The notes: generated by a model not told the origin, from the letters alone. DNA of 64,000 nucleotides from Thalassolituus marinus (GCF_020320395.1 NZ_JAEDAH010000105.1:96236-160235); one strand, 5' to 3'. Counted from the first letter of the stretch, positions 1 to 8,537 are shown. A program made the numbers and translations.

Positions 1-5
1 GCACC

Positions 6-791
6 ATGACCAAAATCATCGCGATCGCTTCACAGAAGGGCGGAGTGGGCAAGACAACCATCAGCCTGCAAACCGCTTATTACATCAGCGAAAAGCTCGA
101 CAAGTCTGTGCTGATCATTGATATGGATATGCAGGGGAACACCTCATCCTGCATAGCGTTGCCAGATCCGGACACCGACGAAAATGACTTCGGCGACACC
201 ACAAAAGCCGCTGATCTTTTTCAGCCCAATCTTGCCGAGATTAAGCTCTATCAGCGCCCTGGATCTAAAATCAGTCTGATCCACACCCCTAAAAACTGCC
301 CCAACATGGCAGAGGCGGAACGTCTGCGCATGGATGATGTTCTTCGCCCACGCGAATACGTCCGTCAGCTGGCAAAAGACTTTGATTACGTGCTGGTAGA
401 TTGCCCACCCTCTCTGGGTCACGCCCTGATCGCAGGCCTGACCATGGCAACGCACGTTGTCTGCCCTGTTAAGCTGAGTGGTTTCGCTCTGACAGGCTTA
501 GAGGGCCTTCTCCGGACCATCATCGGCGTTCGCGACGAATACAACCCTAATCTGAACATTGTCGGCATCGTGGTTAACGACATGGACACCAAAAGCGTCA
601 GCCACGCCAAGGCTTATGAGAAGCTGATGAGCGGTCTTGGCGAACTCGTGCTCGAAAACAAGATCATGCACCGCCCGCCATTAGACACTGCGACAAGCGA
701 GGGTATGCCCGTGTGGTCCTACCACTATGCCCATGTGGCCGCCAAAGAAGTGATGGCTACGATTGAAGAAATTCTGGAGAAAGCCGTATGA
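6..791 (+). CDS. parA: ParA-type plasmid partition ATPase
   Basis: Walker-type ATPase that segregates the plasmid together with ParB. The N-terminus begins almost at once with the deviant Walker A motif KGGVGKTT (residues 11-18), followed by the switch region VLIIDMDMQGN and the Walker B-like YVLVDCPPS near residue 130. At 261 residues it lacks the long N-terminal DNA-binding domain of type Ia ParA, so it is the short, chromosome-like (Soj/type Ib) form. The stop overlaps the parB start by four bases, so the two genes are translationally coupled. The start is only five bases inside the window and no ribosome site can be judged. Confidence 0.93.
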   Translation: MTKIIAIASQKGGVGKTTISLQTAYYISEKLDKSVLIIDMDMQGNTSSCIALPDPDTDENDFGDTTKAADLFQPNLAEIKLYQRPGSKISLIHTPKNCPNMAEAERLRMDDVLRPREYVRQLAKDFDYVLVDCPPSLGHALIAGLTMATHVVCPVKLSGFALTGLEGLLRTIIGVRDEYNPNLNIVGIVVNDMDTKSVSHAKAYEKLMSGLGELVLENKIMHRPPLDTATSEGMPVWSYHYAHVAAKEVMATIEEILEKAV

Positions 792-1891
792 CAGGCAAAA
801 GCTCATTTGGAAATATGGCCTCAATCAGCAGCCTGGTAAATCAGGCCCGAGTGAATCCGGGCAAGGTGTTGAAAGAGATCGCCCTGGATGAAATCGCAAC
901 CAAGAAACAACTCCGGACACGCTTCAAGGGGATCGATGAACTCGCCCAGTCTCTGAAGTCCGTTGGCCAGCAGCAGCCCATCGTTGTGTCGCCAAAAAAC
1001 TCTGATGGCAAATACGTCATTCAGAAGGGTGAGCGCCGGTATCGTGCAGCTATTAAAGCGGGACTCGCAACTCTGGACTGCATCGTGCGCGAACCAAACA
1101 GCGATGCGGCAAAAGAGCTCATTGCCGAAATGGCAGAAAACGTTCAGCGGGAGAACTACCACCCACTGGAAATTGCCATGGGCATTCAGTCTCTGATTGA
1201 AGAATTCGGTCTTAAGAAAGGCGAGGCGGCGGAGGCCCTGGGTAAAAGCCCTGCTTACATCACAACTCACCTGAAACTGCTGGAGCTCGATGAGGAAGGC
1301 CTGAAGCTGGTGGAAGACGAGGTGATCCGAGACATAATGTCATTAAATCACCTGGTATCAATCCAAAAGGTAGATCCCGAGTTGGCTCATGATCTTTGCG
1401 CATTGGCCCGTACAAAAGGGCTTAGCCGCAAGCAGCTCGAAGAGTATGTGAAGCAGCTCAAAGCTGGTGACGGTGAGCATCAGCCAACCTCAGCACCTGA
1501 AAAGCAGAGTGAAGATGCGGCTACCGTTGAAAGCACTATGTTCGACACTCAACACGAAAGTTTTGCCGACACCAACGAGAAAGACGATACCGATAAGAAC
1601 GTTGTCGCCCCCCCTGCAACTGGCCAAACCACCAATACTGGTAAGACAAATAAGGAAAAGGGGGAGAGCAAGAGCCTTCCTCCTGAAGAGCCAAAGCCAC
1701 AAGCAACGACTCTCCCGGCCACCGTGGTTTACGTGATCTGGAAATCACCGGAAGGCGAAGTTGAGGGCACGCTCGACCTCTCAACAGAATCCGATGAAGA
1801 GGGCAGGGTGACCATTCACATGGAGCACGGATCAGCTACCGTGGAGGCAGAATCCATTCAGATTAAGGCGATTAAGCGTGGCGCTGTCTAA
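788..1891 (+). CDS. parB: ParB-type centromere-binding protein
   Basis: Partner of ParA that binds centromere sites. The ParB N-terminal (sulfiredoxin-like, CTP-binding) domain spans about residues 45-130 and contains the GERRYRAAIKAG signature. A helix-turn-helix (GEAAEALGKSPAYITTHLKLLEL) lies near residues 145-170. A long acidic, low-complexity linker (about 215-300) precedes a C-terminal dimerisation region. At 367 residues it is longer than chromosomal Spo0J, mostly because of this linker. No parS palindrome could be identified with confidence. Confidence 0.92.
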   Translation: MTGKSSFGNMASISSLVNQARVNPGKVLKEIALDEIATKKQLRTRFKGIDELAQSLKSVGQQQPIVVSPKNSDGKYVIQKGERRYRAAIKAGLATLDCIVREPNSDAAKELIAEMAENVQRENYHPLEIAMGIQSLIEEFGLKKGEAAEALGKSPAYITTHLKLLELDEEGLKLVEDEVIRDIMSLNHLVSIQKVDPELAHDLCALARTKGLSRKQLEEYVKQLKAGDGEHQPTSAPEKQSEDAATVESTMFDTQHESFADTNEKDDTDKNVVAPPATGQTTNTGKTNKEKGESKSLPPEEPKPQATTLPATVVYVIWKSPEGEVEGTLDLSTESDEEGRVTIHMEHGSATVEAESIQIKAIKRGAV

Positions 1892-2153
1892 GCTGATTGC
1901 TCGCAAATACCTGATCTTGAAAGCCCTGACAGAGCTTCGCAGGCCCAGTATCGACGATATTGCTGAACACTCGAAGCTCCCAAGGCCTACGATCAACCGT
2001 TACATCCGTAGTCTCCGCGAAGACTACGGCATGGATATCCAGTACATCCCTGGAGAGACTGGCGGCCACTACCGCATCATGGACTGGTGCGGCTTGAACC
2101 ATGAAGAGTTCATGAAGCATTGCGCGAGGCACTACAAGGAGCTGCAGGACTGA
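1878..2153 (+). CDS. Small winged-helix DNA-binding protein in the par operon
   Basis: A 91-residue protein with a clear N-terminal winged helix-turn-helix (KYLILKALTELRRPSIDDIAEHSKL... then PTINRYIRSLREDYG, residues 10-50) of the type seen in transcription regulators. The GTG start overlaps the parB end by 14 bases and has AAGG about eight bases upstream, so it belongs to the par operon. It lies between parB and the iteron origin. A role as co-repressor of par or rep is reasonable but inferred from position only. Confidence 0.7.
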   Translation: MALSKLIARKYLILKALTELRRPSIDDIAEHSKLPRPTINRYIRSLREDYGMDIQYIPGETGGHYRIMDWCGLNHEEFMKHCARHYKELQD

Positions 2154-2187
2154 CTCTCAGCGTTGGGAATGACAAAGCAAAATCCCA

Positions 2188-2212
2188 TTTACCCTTAAGT
2201 AGCCTTACAACC
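2188..2212 (-). repeat. Second-class Rep box (outlying copy)
   Basis: A 25-bp element of form TTTAC-N7-TAGCCTTACAACC. Read on the minus strand it ends in GGGTAAA, like the iteron core but inverted. This copy lies upstream of the array. Three more copies lie between the array and the rep start. Confidence 0.6.
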
Positions 2213-2327
2213 TGCATCGCTTGGGCATTTCTTGCACAATCATTCCGAGAAAAACTTAAGAACAATCCCAAAGAGACAGCCATCGACTGCGCGGCGAGAG
2301 ATTGCGGCAACTCAGAAGGCAAAATAA

Positions 2328-2732
2328 AAAGGTAAACGAGACTCTAACAAGGTAAACGCGGGCCCAATCCATGACCCTCTCCCTCCACCCGGCACAACTT
2401 AACAAGGTAAACGGCGGAATAAGAAGGTAAATGAGGCCACAACAGTCAAAGGAAGCGAGCAGTTAATAAAGTAAACGCGAGCCCAGCCCATGGTCTTCTC
2501 CCCCCGTCCCGCACAACTTAACAAGGTAAATGTCAGAATAAGAAGGTAAATGAGAAAACAGTAAGGTAAATGACCGGGTAACAAAGTAAACGCGGTAATA
2601 GCAAGGTAAACGGGTGGATAGAAAGGTAAACAGGAAATTAAAAAGGTAAACCAGTAGATAAGAAGGTAAACCCCGATTTAAGAAGGTAAAAGGGGGAATA
2701 AAAAAGTAAATGCCGGAAAAGTAACGGTAAGT
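2328..2732 (+). repeat. Iteron array, 20-bp period, about 15-16 copies
   Basis: The core AAGGTAAAY (or AAAGTAAAY) starts its GGTAAA near 2331, 2351, 2406, 2426, 2470, 2525, 2545, 2565, 2585, 2605, 2625, 2645, 2665, 2685 and 2705, with a degenerate copy near 2726. From 2525 to 2705 the spacing is exactly 20 bp, about two helical turns, so an initiator would bind on one face. A segment of about 119 bp (starting at 2351 and again at 2470) is duplicated imperfectly, including a C-rich non-iteron spacer. Such arrays are binding sites for plasmid Rep proteins. Confidence 0.88.
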
Positions 2733-2891
2733 CTTTGTTTTTACAGAGTATTTCTGTTCACTATTAACTATACTGACGTTACTGACTGTAGAAACCAGTA
2801 CTCACCTGTAGAAACTATCCTGTACCTGTACCGACATTACTGACTATACCCAGAATCAATCACTCACGAAAAACAGCATAAAAAACAATCA

Positions 2892-3186
2892 TTTACCGCA
2901 AGCTAGCCTTACAACCGTATCGCCAGAAACTGATGAACAAGTGAACCTCCGCGAGAAAAGCCCGTTTACTACAACCTAGCCTTACAACCGAAGATTCAAA
3001 ATCACTTGGACTGATGAGCGATACCCGCTCAGTCAGGATAAGGCTCCAGCCTCAGCAGAACACACTCTAAATCTCCGAACAGGAAGAAATTCCACTGCTG
3101 ATCAACGACAAATCGCTTGCGCGACCTTCCCATTTACTATAGCTTGCCTTACAACTGTAACCTGTTAAGCGCTACTGCCTTACAAC
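2892..3186 (-). promoter_or_regulatory. Cluster of inverted Rep boxes upstream of rep
   Basis: Copies of TTTAC-N6/7-TAGCCTTACAACC occur at 2892-2916, 2965-2989 and 3133-3156, with a half copy (CTGCCTTACAAC) at about 3175-3186. They sit directly in front of the initiator gene. Inverted iteron-like half sites in the rep promoter are the usual autorepression sites of iteron plasmids, so this is probably the Rep operator. The spacing and conservation are seen; the role is inferred. Confidence 0.6.
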
Positions 3187-3212
3187 ATCACTGGCAGGGA
3201 GACTTTTTAAGC

Positions 3213-4766
3213 ATGGCTAATCCAACAGACGCCCTGACAAACGAAACGGTCATCATTGAACTGTCTGCCGTTGCGTATAATCAGCGCCCACTGGTGGAAG
3301 GTTTGACGACGATCACAAACGGGCTGCAAAGTTTTCTTCTCATATTGTTGGATATAGCCGGTGAGAATGGAGAAACAAAGCAAAAGGCCGGGTCTTACCT
3401 TGTAGGGCGATCACAAATACAGGACAAGCTCATCAAAGCAGGGCAGGGAGCATCCGATGCCTTGGTTTCCCGACGCCTCACAGAGCTCAGGAAAGCAAAA
3501 GTCTGCGCCATGGAGACGCAGATTCAAGAAAGTAAACGCGTCAACCACTATAAAATAGAGACTCTCGCCAGCCTTGCCCTCCTTCCTCCCATAAAGTCAA
3601 AAAAAGCAAGCGACGGGGGAAAGCAGCGTCGGCGGACAAAGACCATCATCAACGCTCAAAAAGAAATGTTTTCTAACGACAGGAAAGGCCTCCTTCTTTC
3701 CGGCCCGGAAGACATCATCTTTTTTAACCAGCAGCTATTCAACGGCATCCTGGACACCGCAATGCGCGTATCCAGCAAGGATGAGCGAAAATCCATATCC
3801 GTAACCTATAAAGTTCATGGTCACCCGCTGAGAATCACATCGTCGTGCAGCGCAAAAGAAGGTAGCGGTCTTCTGATGATGACCGATCAGCGAGCGATGC
3901 GCTGCATCATCTCCTACTGCAAGAAGCGCATTGAACATCTCAAGCTGAAACTGGCGGATCAGTATGGTGCTGGATTTGACAGACGTTTCATTCCAAACGT
4001 ATTTCACATCGACATCCATGAGCTTTGCAGCCTCATGGGAATGCGCTGCGTTAACACCAACCTGGACATTGTTGTTGGCATGATGGAGAGGTTGAGCGAC
4101 ACAACATTCGAAGTTGATGCCAGCGACAACCCTTGGTTCATGAATACTTTCTCCATGTTCCTGCTGGCAAAGCAGACTGAAGATGATCAGCCTATTCGCT
4201 CTGATCGCTACAAAATTCAATTTCTGAACAACTTCGAAAGCGCGAGGGAAAACGACAGCCTGCCGGATCTCTTTGGGGATTCAATGGAGAACCTCCGCCC
4301 AAGGTATTACACGTTTTCGTTAGAGCAGCGTTTGTTTTACTCCTTGATCAGCGACGAAGCATTCAACCTATTTTTGAGTCATGAAGAACTGAGTACAGAG
4401 CGTAGCGGTATCGTTCAGCGCTTCTACAACTGGGCAAGAGCCTACATTTCAGGCCGGAACAAGCCTGGCGTTGAAAAGAAGTGGTTCACCCTTCATGAGA
4501 TTCACGCAGCCTTAACCCCCGGCCATCGTCTCGACAACTTCAGAAACTACTTCCTATCAGCGCTCGAAAAATTTTCTGTCAGTGAAGACTGGAGTAGGAA
4601 GGAATCCGGAACGTCGCGAATATACGGCTATTACGTTAACTATAAGCGCGAGAACGGAGAGGACTACTTTCAAATCCAGCGCGATCGTGAAGACCCTATT
4701 GTTGGAGACAACTCCAGACACAATGTACTGCTCCGGCAAAAGCAGATCGATCTTCTGGAAGGCTAA
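3213..4766 (+). CDS. Plasmid replication initiator protein (RctB-like, tentative)
   Basis: A 517-residue basic protein directly downstream of the iterons, followed by a DnaT-like gene. I chose ATG 3213 (MANPTDAL) because GGGAG lies about ten bases upstream; an earlier in-frame ATG at 3117 would read through the Rep boxes. There is an N-terminal winged-helix-like part (SDALVSRRLTELRKAKV), a basic linker (KSKKASDGGKQRRRTK, near residue 135) and a second helical region (IVQRFYNWARAYISGR) near residue 420. Size and pattern recall RctB-type initiators of Vibrio chromosome 2 and related plasmids more than the shorter Rep_3 family. Family assignment is uncertain; the initiator role follows from context. 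Confidence 0.72.
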   Translation: MANPTDALTNETVIIELSAVAYNQRPLVEGLTTITNGLQSFLLILLDIAGENGETKQKAGSYLVGRSQIQDKLIKAGQGASDALVSRRLTELRKAKVCAMETQIQESKRVNHYKIETLASLALLPPIKSKKASDGGKQRRRTKTIINAQKEMFSNDRKGLLLSGPEDIIFFNQQLFNGILDTAMRVSSKDERKSISVTYKVHGHPLRITSSCSAKEGSGLLMMTDQRAMRCIISYCKKRIEHLKLKLADQYGAGFDRRFIPNVFHIDIHELCSLMGMRCVNTNLDIVVGMMERLSDTTFEVDASDNPWFMNTFSMFLLAKQTEDDQPIRSDRYKIQFLNNFESARENDSLPDLFGDSMENLRPRYYTFSLEQRLFYSLISDEAFNLFLSHEELSTERSGIVQRFYNWARAYISGRNKPGVEKKWFTLHEIHAALTPGHRLDNFRNYFLSALEKFSVSEDWSRKESGTSRIYGYYVNYKRENGEDYFQIQRDREDPIVGDNSRHNVLLRQKQIDLLEG

Positions 4767-4774
4767 GCAGAACA

Positions 4775-5341
4775 ATGTATCGTCCAGGAAGAGACGTTGA
4801 GTTATCACTGAAACAGCTATTTGGAATGGGGCAAGGCCGGATCAATGATGCGCTTGACGCATACCGAAGCCATTTCCCGGAACCCCATTCTGATCAGTCT
4901 TTTATGAGTTTCTGCAAGGGACTGAATGCACCGGTAAATCAACCAACGATATCCGCAGAATGGACGCCCACAACGGTAGCCGTTGATGACCTGCCAATGT
5001 GTTTACTGGAAGGCGAATACCTGCCCATATTTAAACGCATTTACACGGGCAAACCGGTACGCAACGGTAATTATGACGAACTGTACCGTGAGTTCTGCAG
5101 AATGCGCTGGGCGTCAGACTCGCGCAATAAGGGGGCTACCGGCTCTACATTTATGACAATGGAATGGGAGCCATCCGAGTCGATCTTAGAAGAGATGGCT
5201 GAGGCTGGCGTGGACAACATCCCTTTTGTCATCGGTGAGTTTAAGTTGTTCTGGAAAGAGTGCGGTGCCCACCGAGCGAATTGGAATTCAATCCTGGAGG
5301 AACATATTAGCAGATGGACAAAAGCATCCAGAATATCTTGA
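4775..5341 (+). CDS. DnaT-like primosomal protein
   Basis: 188 residues. The C-terminal part (about 129-183: MEWEPSES, then FVIGEFKLFW and NWNSILEEHISRW) has the pattern of the DnaT ssDNA-binding domain, which in Escherichia coli helps load the DnaB helicase. The N-terminal 100 residues are not recognised. It starts eight bases after the initiator gene and is probably co-transcribed with it, so a role in helicase recruitment at the plasmid origin is likely. The next gene begins 28 bases before its end. Confidence 0.68.
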   Translation: MYRPGRDVELSLKQLFGMGQGRINDALDAYRSHFPEPHSDQSFMSFCKGLNAPVNQPTISAEWTPTTVAVDDLPMCLLEGEYLPIFKRIYTGKPVRNGNYDELYREFCRMRWASDSRNKGATGSTFMTMEWEPSESILEEMAEAGVDNIPFVIGEFKLFWKECGAHRANWNSILEEHISRWTKASRIS

Positions 5342-6198
5342 ATCCTCCTTGGATGGAGGCGATTCAGCGCTTACAGAATCAAATATCCCCTGCATTGCTC
5401 GCTGGCTTTGATTCCCCTACATTACAAGCCGCAAGAAAGTTAAGCGATGAAGTCGAGGCCGCTTATCGCCTTGTGAATAGCGCGAATACAATGAGATCAG
5501 CCATGGCTCTCGTTGCAAATGCGAGAATACCAACATTGCCCTCTATTGATCTGAATGCACTGAAAAGCGCCCAGGCAATGGTGGCGACCAGCACAATTGC
5601 GAAATCCTTACTGCCTCAGATGGAAATTCTAAAGCTGGTTGAGGAAGCAAAAACCCTGATGAGCGTCGTGCCCCTTGATGAGATTCAATCAGGCGAATGG
5701 GATGACGACCTGCAAGAAATACAGGCAGAAGGCCTCAGTTTCGAAAGCCTAAAATCAGAGGTTTCGAGTGATGCTCAGAGCTTTCAGGATTGGTCCCGCA
5801 GGGAAAAGGCTATTTTAATATTCTTCCTTACGATTATCGTGAACATACTGACAAACATCGGTAGCAGCTACATCTACGATGCAATCAAGGCAGAAAAAGA
5901 AATTCAGAAAGAACTATCAAGTAAAACCAGTGCAGCGGAAATCAGAGGTTATGCTAGGCATCCAAAAACTGGGATCGACAGGGATATATTGAAGAATTAC
6001 CGGGTTACTACGGCGTCAAATCTAAATCTGAGAGATGCGCCGAGCTCTAAGGCCAATGTAATTGAATCCCTACCCATAGGGACAATGGTAGAAGTTCAGG
6101 ATAGTTCAAATCGTTCCTGGCTGCTGGTTACCGTTGACGTCAATGGAATTACCACCGATGGCTGGATATCGCGTCGATACACCACCTATTTTAAGTAG
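5314..6198 (+). CDS. Membrane protein with C-terminal bacterial SH3 domain
   Basis: 294 residues. An Ala/Leu-rich helical N-terminal half is followed by one transmembrane segment (AILIFFLTIIVNILTNIGSSY, about residues 168-188) and a bacterial SH3 (SH3b) domain at the C-terminus (about 228-294; NLNLRDAPSSKANVIESLPIGTMVEV, GWISRRY). The order helical domain - TM - SH3b suggests the SH3 part sits in the periplasm and touches the cell wall. GGAGG is 13 bases before ATG, and the start overlaps the upstream gene. Function unknown; it is transcribed with the replication genes. Confidence 0.6.
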   Translation: MDKSIQNILNPPWMEAIQRLQNQISPALLAGFDSPTLQAARKLSDEVEAAYRLVNSANTMRSAMALVANARIPTLPSIDLNALKSAQAMVATSTIAKSLLPQMEILKLVEEAKTLMSVVPLDEIQSGEWDDDLQEIQAEGLSFESLKSEVSSDAQSFQDWSRREKAILIFFLTIIVNILTNIGSSYIYDAIKAEKEIQKELSSKTSAAEIRGYARHPKTGIDRDILKNYRVTTASNLNLRDAPSSKANVIESLPIGTMVEVQDSSNRSWLLVTVDVNGITTDGWISRRYTTYFK

Positions 6199-6242
6199 TG
6201 AAAATACACAAAAAATTAGAAATACACTCAAAAGGAAAGAAT

Positions 6243-6683
6243 GTGACACCAAACTATAAATCCCAGCGGATCGGCGTCGTAGTGTTCACGTCAGCATTCA
6301 TCATCATTGGGGCTGCTGCGGTATTTTACGGAATTATTGCGTTTATCTCCTTCTGGATGAGGCATGATGAATTGCAACAACTCGGCGTCGGAGGGGCATC
6401 ATCAATGGGTGCGTTATTGCCCATTGCTGTCGGGGGGATCTTTATTTTCTCTGGGATGTCGATCATGAGAAATAAGCTTCGCCAGCTTAGGTTGTTTGAA
6501 ACCAAAACATACAGTGAATACATCAAGCTGAATCCACAGCAGATCAGGAATGGAAGGGTTGCATGCAACCGCTGCCAGTCGTCCGACGTTCGAACCAAAG
6601 CGTTGATGAATAAGACTTACCATCGAGAGCATTACTGTGGCCAGTGTGGTGCCACCTTGTACTACTCCCCCGAAGGCGTTTGA
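6243..6683 (+). CDS. Two-TM membrane protein with zinc ribbon
   Basis: About 147 residues with two hydrophobic segments (IGVVVFTSAFIIIGAAAVFYGIIAFI, and GALLPIAVGGIFIFSGMSI) and a C-terminal zinc ribbon (CNRCQSSD ... HYCGQCG). I chose GTG 6243 because AAGGAAAG lies just upstream; the alternative GTG 6198 overlaps the previous stop and has no ribosome site. It appears to end the operon that starts with the replication initiator. Function unknown. Confidence 0.55.
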   Translation: MTPNYKSQRIGVVVFTSAFIIIGAAAVFYGIIAFISFWMRHDELQQLGVGGASSMGALLPIAVGGIFIFSGMSIMRNKLRQLRLFETKTYSEYIKLNPQQIRNGRVACNRCQSSDVRTKALMNKTYHREHYCGQCGATLYYSPEGV

Positions 6684-6712
6684 TCTCAGGAATATTGACG
6701 CATAGAAAAAGA

Positions 6713-6745
6713 GTGAGACCTTATATGTAAATACAGAGGTCTCAC
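6713..6745. promoter_or_regulatory. Perfect 8-bp inverted repeat before the 6749 gene
   Basis: GTGAGACC (6713-6720) and GGTCTCAC (6738-6745) form a perfect palindrome with a 17-base spacer that contains TTATATGTAAAT. It ends three bases before the ATG at 6749. There is no T-run after it, so an operator or a start-site hairpin is more likely than a terminator. Confidence 0.45.
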
Positions 6746-6748
6746 CGC

Positions 6749-7387
6749 ATGATCTTAGACAAACTTCGCTACAGAACCGACAACCCACAAGACGACCATC
6801 CCGGACTTGGGGAAAGCGATGCTCTCAAACCGTTGGACAAGACACGGATTCGGGCTCAACTAACATTCCTTGATCCAAACTCGATTACAGATCGGGAGAG
6901 GGCGGTACATATACTCCTCAGCCGAATTCGGGACTATTACAGTGTTGCTGGTTACGTCGGACCGGAGATGAGTAAGTATTCCGAGCTTGGATGCGTTCTG
7001 GGGGAATGGATTATTGAGCGTGGCTATCAACCATGGCGCGAAAAAGTCGTCCTAACCAACAACTACGCCTGGGCGAACCCTGAAAAAATATTCAAAAGAG
7101 CTCGATTCTTGTGCTTCCAGTCGGCGCTCCGGCTTGCCGCCTGGGAAGTAACAACGATCGTCCCTGAAAGCGAAGAGGCAATAAAACGAGCCTACTGGTG
7201 TGCCTACTCTTCATTAACCCAAATGACACCCCGCTGGCCCATGATCCGCAACCGATACGGGAGCAAACGAATGAGGATCATCCTGGAGACCAGGATGCGA
7301 GAGATAAGCCAGATGCAGCTGGTCGCAGGGAGCGCGGCCTGGCTCGGGTCGTTCAAGAGCATGAGCGACAAGAGAGGGGCTGCATAA
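6749..7387 (+). CDS. Hypothetical protein
   Basis: 212 residues, soluble, rich in Arg and Trp, without a motif I recognise. The central part (ELGCVLGEWIIERGYQPWREKV; WANPEKIFKRARFLCFQSALRLAAWEV) looks helical. The palindrome immediately upstream may control it. Its stop overlaps the next start (TAATG), so the two are coupled. Confidence 0.5.
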   Translation: MILDKLRYRTDNPQDDHPGLGESDALKPLDKTRIRAQLTFLDPNSITDRERAVHILLSRIRDYYSVAGYVGPEMSKYSELGCVLGEWIIERGYQPWREKVVLTNNYAWANPEKIFKRARFLCFQSALRLAAWEVTTIVPESEEAIKRAYWCAYSSLTQMTPRWPMIRNRYGSKRMRIILETRMREISQMQLVAGSAAWLGSFKSMSDKRGAA

Positions 7388-7755
7388 TGCCGGAAGAGAT
7401 TCTTATCACAACCCTTCGGGAATGTTGCAATGATATTCTGAAAAATCAGGGTAGCTACCTGAGACTCACCGACTTTGTCCGGAGAAAAGAAAGAGCTGCA
7501 CAGTTCAAAACGGCGACATTCACCAACGTTGTCGTAATATTCGAAATAACCGAAGTCATGAACGCAACTATTTTGGGGATCGTTCAGGTTATCGACATCC
7601 ACAAGCCATTCCGGTGGATGATAGAGGGGCTCCCTGGACCAAATACCAGAAAGATTTACCACCACCAGGACAAAGAGGTTTCAGCCTCTTGTTGGCCGCC
7701 CTACAAAGCCGGGAAGCGCCAAACAACACCTCAGCGGAGCAAACGAGGAGGCTAG
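7387..7755 (+). CDS. Hypothetical protein
   Basis: 122 residues if translation begins at the ATG that overlaps the previous stop (MPEEILITTLRECCND). The first 75 residues look like a folded domain; the C-terminal third (PPYKAGKRQTTPQRSKRGG) is basic and disordered and could bind nucleic acid. An open frame extends 63 codons upstream, but there it only shadows the preceding gene. It is convergent with the minus-strand gene that ends at 7752. Confidence 0.45.
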   Translation: MPEEILITTLRECCNDILKNQGSYLRLTDFVRRKERAAQFKTATFTNVVVIFEITEVMNATILGIVQVIDIHKPFRWMIEGLPGPNTRKIYHHQDKEVSASCWPPYKAGKRQTTPQRSKRGG

Positions 7756-8021
7756 TCGAGTATTGTCATCCGAGATCCAGCTTCTATTTCCGACATCACC
7801 CTTGTTTCACCAGTGCTCGAATCGTGCGCAATAACCAAGGGAGAGGTCCGTCCATTTTTCAAAACCCAAAGCAGAGCCCGGAAAAAGAAGATTGCAGCTA
7901 GCACCACGACGGATGCCAGGAGGGCTAATGCAACCGCAAAACGCAACGAACCAGCATAATCAAGCGCAGGCAGAAATACACAAATAGCCACACAAAAAGC
8001 CGCCAGCAGGTAGTTCTTCAT
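7752..8021 (-). CDS. Small two-TM membrane protein
   Basis: About 89 residues with two transmembrane helices in the first 55 residues (NYLLAAFCVAICVFLPAL; FAVALALLASVVVLAAIFFF) and a short hydrophilic tail. I prefer the second ATG (MKNYLL, 8021) because GAGGG lies seven bases upstream; ATG 8027 is too close to it. Function unknown. Confidence 0.5.
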   Translation of the reverse strand: MKNYLLAAFCVAICVFLPALDYAGSLRFAVALALLASVVVLAAIFFFRALLWVLKNGRTSPLVIAHDSSTGETRVMSEIEAGSRMTILD

Positions 8022-8184
8022 AGTCATCCCTCATGCAACGGAAATAATGATACACCCCAGCATCATTACCACCAACCAGCGCGAGAAACCCCCAGTCTTG
8101 GTTTACACGCACAAGAAAGGCTGCGAAGCTGAGGGTAGCGGACAAACCAATAGTGACACCGAAACTGGTAGAGAAGGGCAGCAT
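7960..8184 (-). CDS. Possible small membrane protein overlapping the next gene
   Basis: 74 residues with a hydrophobic N-terminus (SFGVTIGLSATLSFAAFLVRV). It would overlap the downstream membrane-protein gene by about 60 bases in another frame. Composition is plausible up to about residue 55, after which the frame only shadows the neighbour. It may be a real gene with a late stop or a frameshifted one. Low confidence. Confidence 0.3.
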   Translation of the reverse strand: MLPFSTSFGVTIGLSATLSFAAFLVRVNQDWGFLALVGGNDAGVYHYFRCMRDDYEELPAGGFLCGYLCISACA

Positions 8185-8189
8185 TAATC

Positions 8190-8537
8190 ATGAGTGTAGA
8201 TCAGGCGAAAGCAGCATTAAAATCAGCAATAGAAAACCTTGAATCTGAATTGAGAAGAGATGCGGAAAGGAGTGACGGGAGTATCGCGCAAGAGCGTCGC
8301 CGGGAGGAACACATCGATCACTTACGGAGAAATGTAGACGCCCGTGAGCGAGAGTTAATTCAGCTGGTCGAAAAGGCGCTTAAATCAGCGAAAGACGACC
8401 TTGAATCTGAGCTGAGAAGAAATGCCGAAAGGAGCGATGGAAGCGAGGCGCAAGAACGCCGTCGAGAGGGTCATATCGATCACCTGCGCGAAAAAGTAGC
8501 AAGCTGGGAAGAAGAACTACAAAAGCTAAAAGGTTGA
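8190..8537 (+). CDS. Coiled-coil protein made of two near-identical halves
   Basis: 115 residues, almost entirely charged helix. Residues about 6-60 and 62-115 are a tandem duplication: each half contains ALKSA, LESELRR-AERSDGS, AQERRRE and HIDHLR in the same order. The DNA is also similar, so the duplication is fairly recent. It probably forms a coiled coil. The ribosome site is weak (AGGGCAGC). No function can be assigned. Confidence 0.55.
   Translation: MSVDQAKAALKSAIENLESELRRDAERSDGSIAQERRREEHIDHLRRNVDARERELIQLVEKALKSAKDDLESELRRNAERSDGSEAQERRREGHIDHLREKVASWEEELQKLKG

Larger units (their letters stand above)
2154..3212. other. Replication origin region (iteron oriV), no protein gene
   Basis: About 1.06 kb without a credible gene, between the par operon and the replication initiator. 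It holds the iteron array (2328-2732), four copies of a second 25-bp repeat in the opposite sense (from 2188, 2892, 2965 and 3133), and an A+T-rich stretch around 2735-2890 with short direct repeats: GACRTTACTGACT at 2775-2787 and 2833-2845, and CTGTAGAAAC at 2786-2795 and 2806-2815. No perfect DnaA box was seen here. Array, AT-rich segment and adjacent initiator together are the classical layout of an iteron origin. Confidence 0.8.

Noticed and set aside
2331..2732. Regular 20-bp repeats as a CRISPR array
   Set aside because: Repeat core is only about 9 bases, the period is 20 bp with no unique spacer of about 30 bp, and a replication initiator is adjacent. This is an iteron array.
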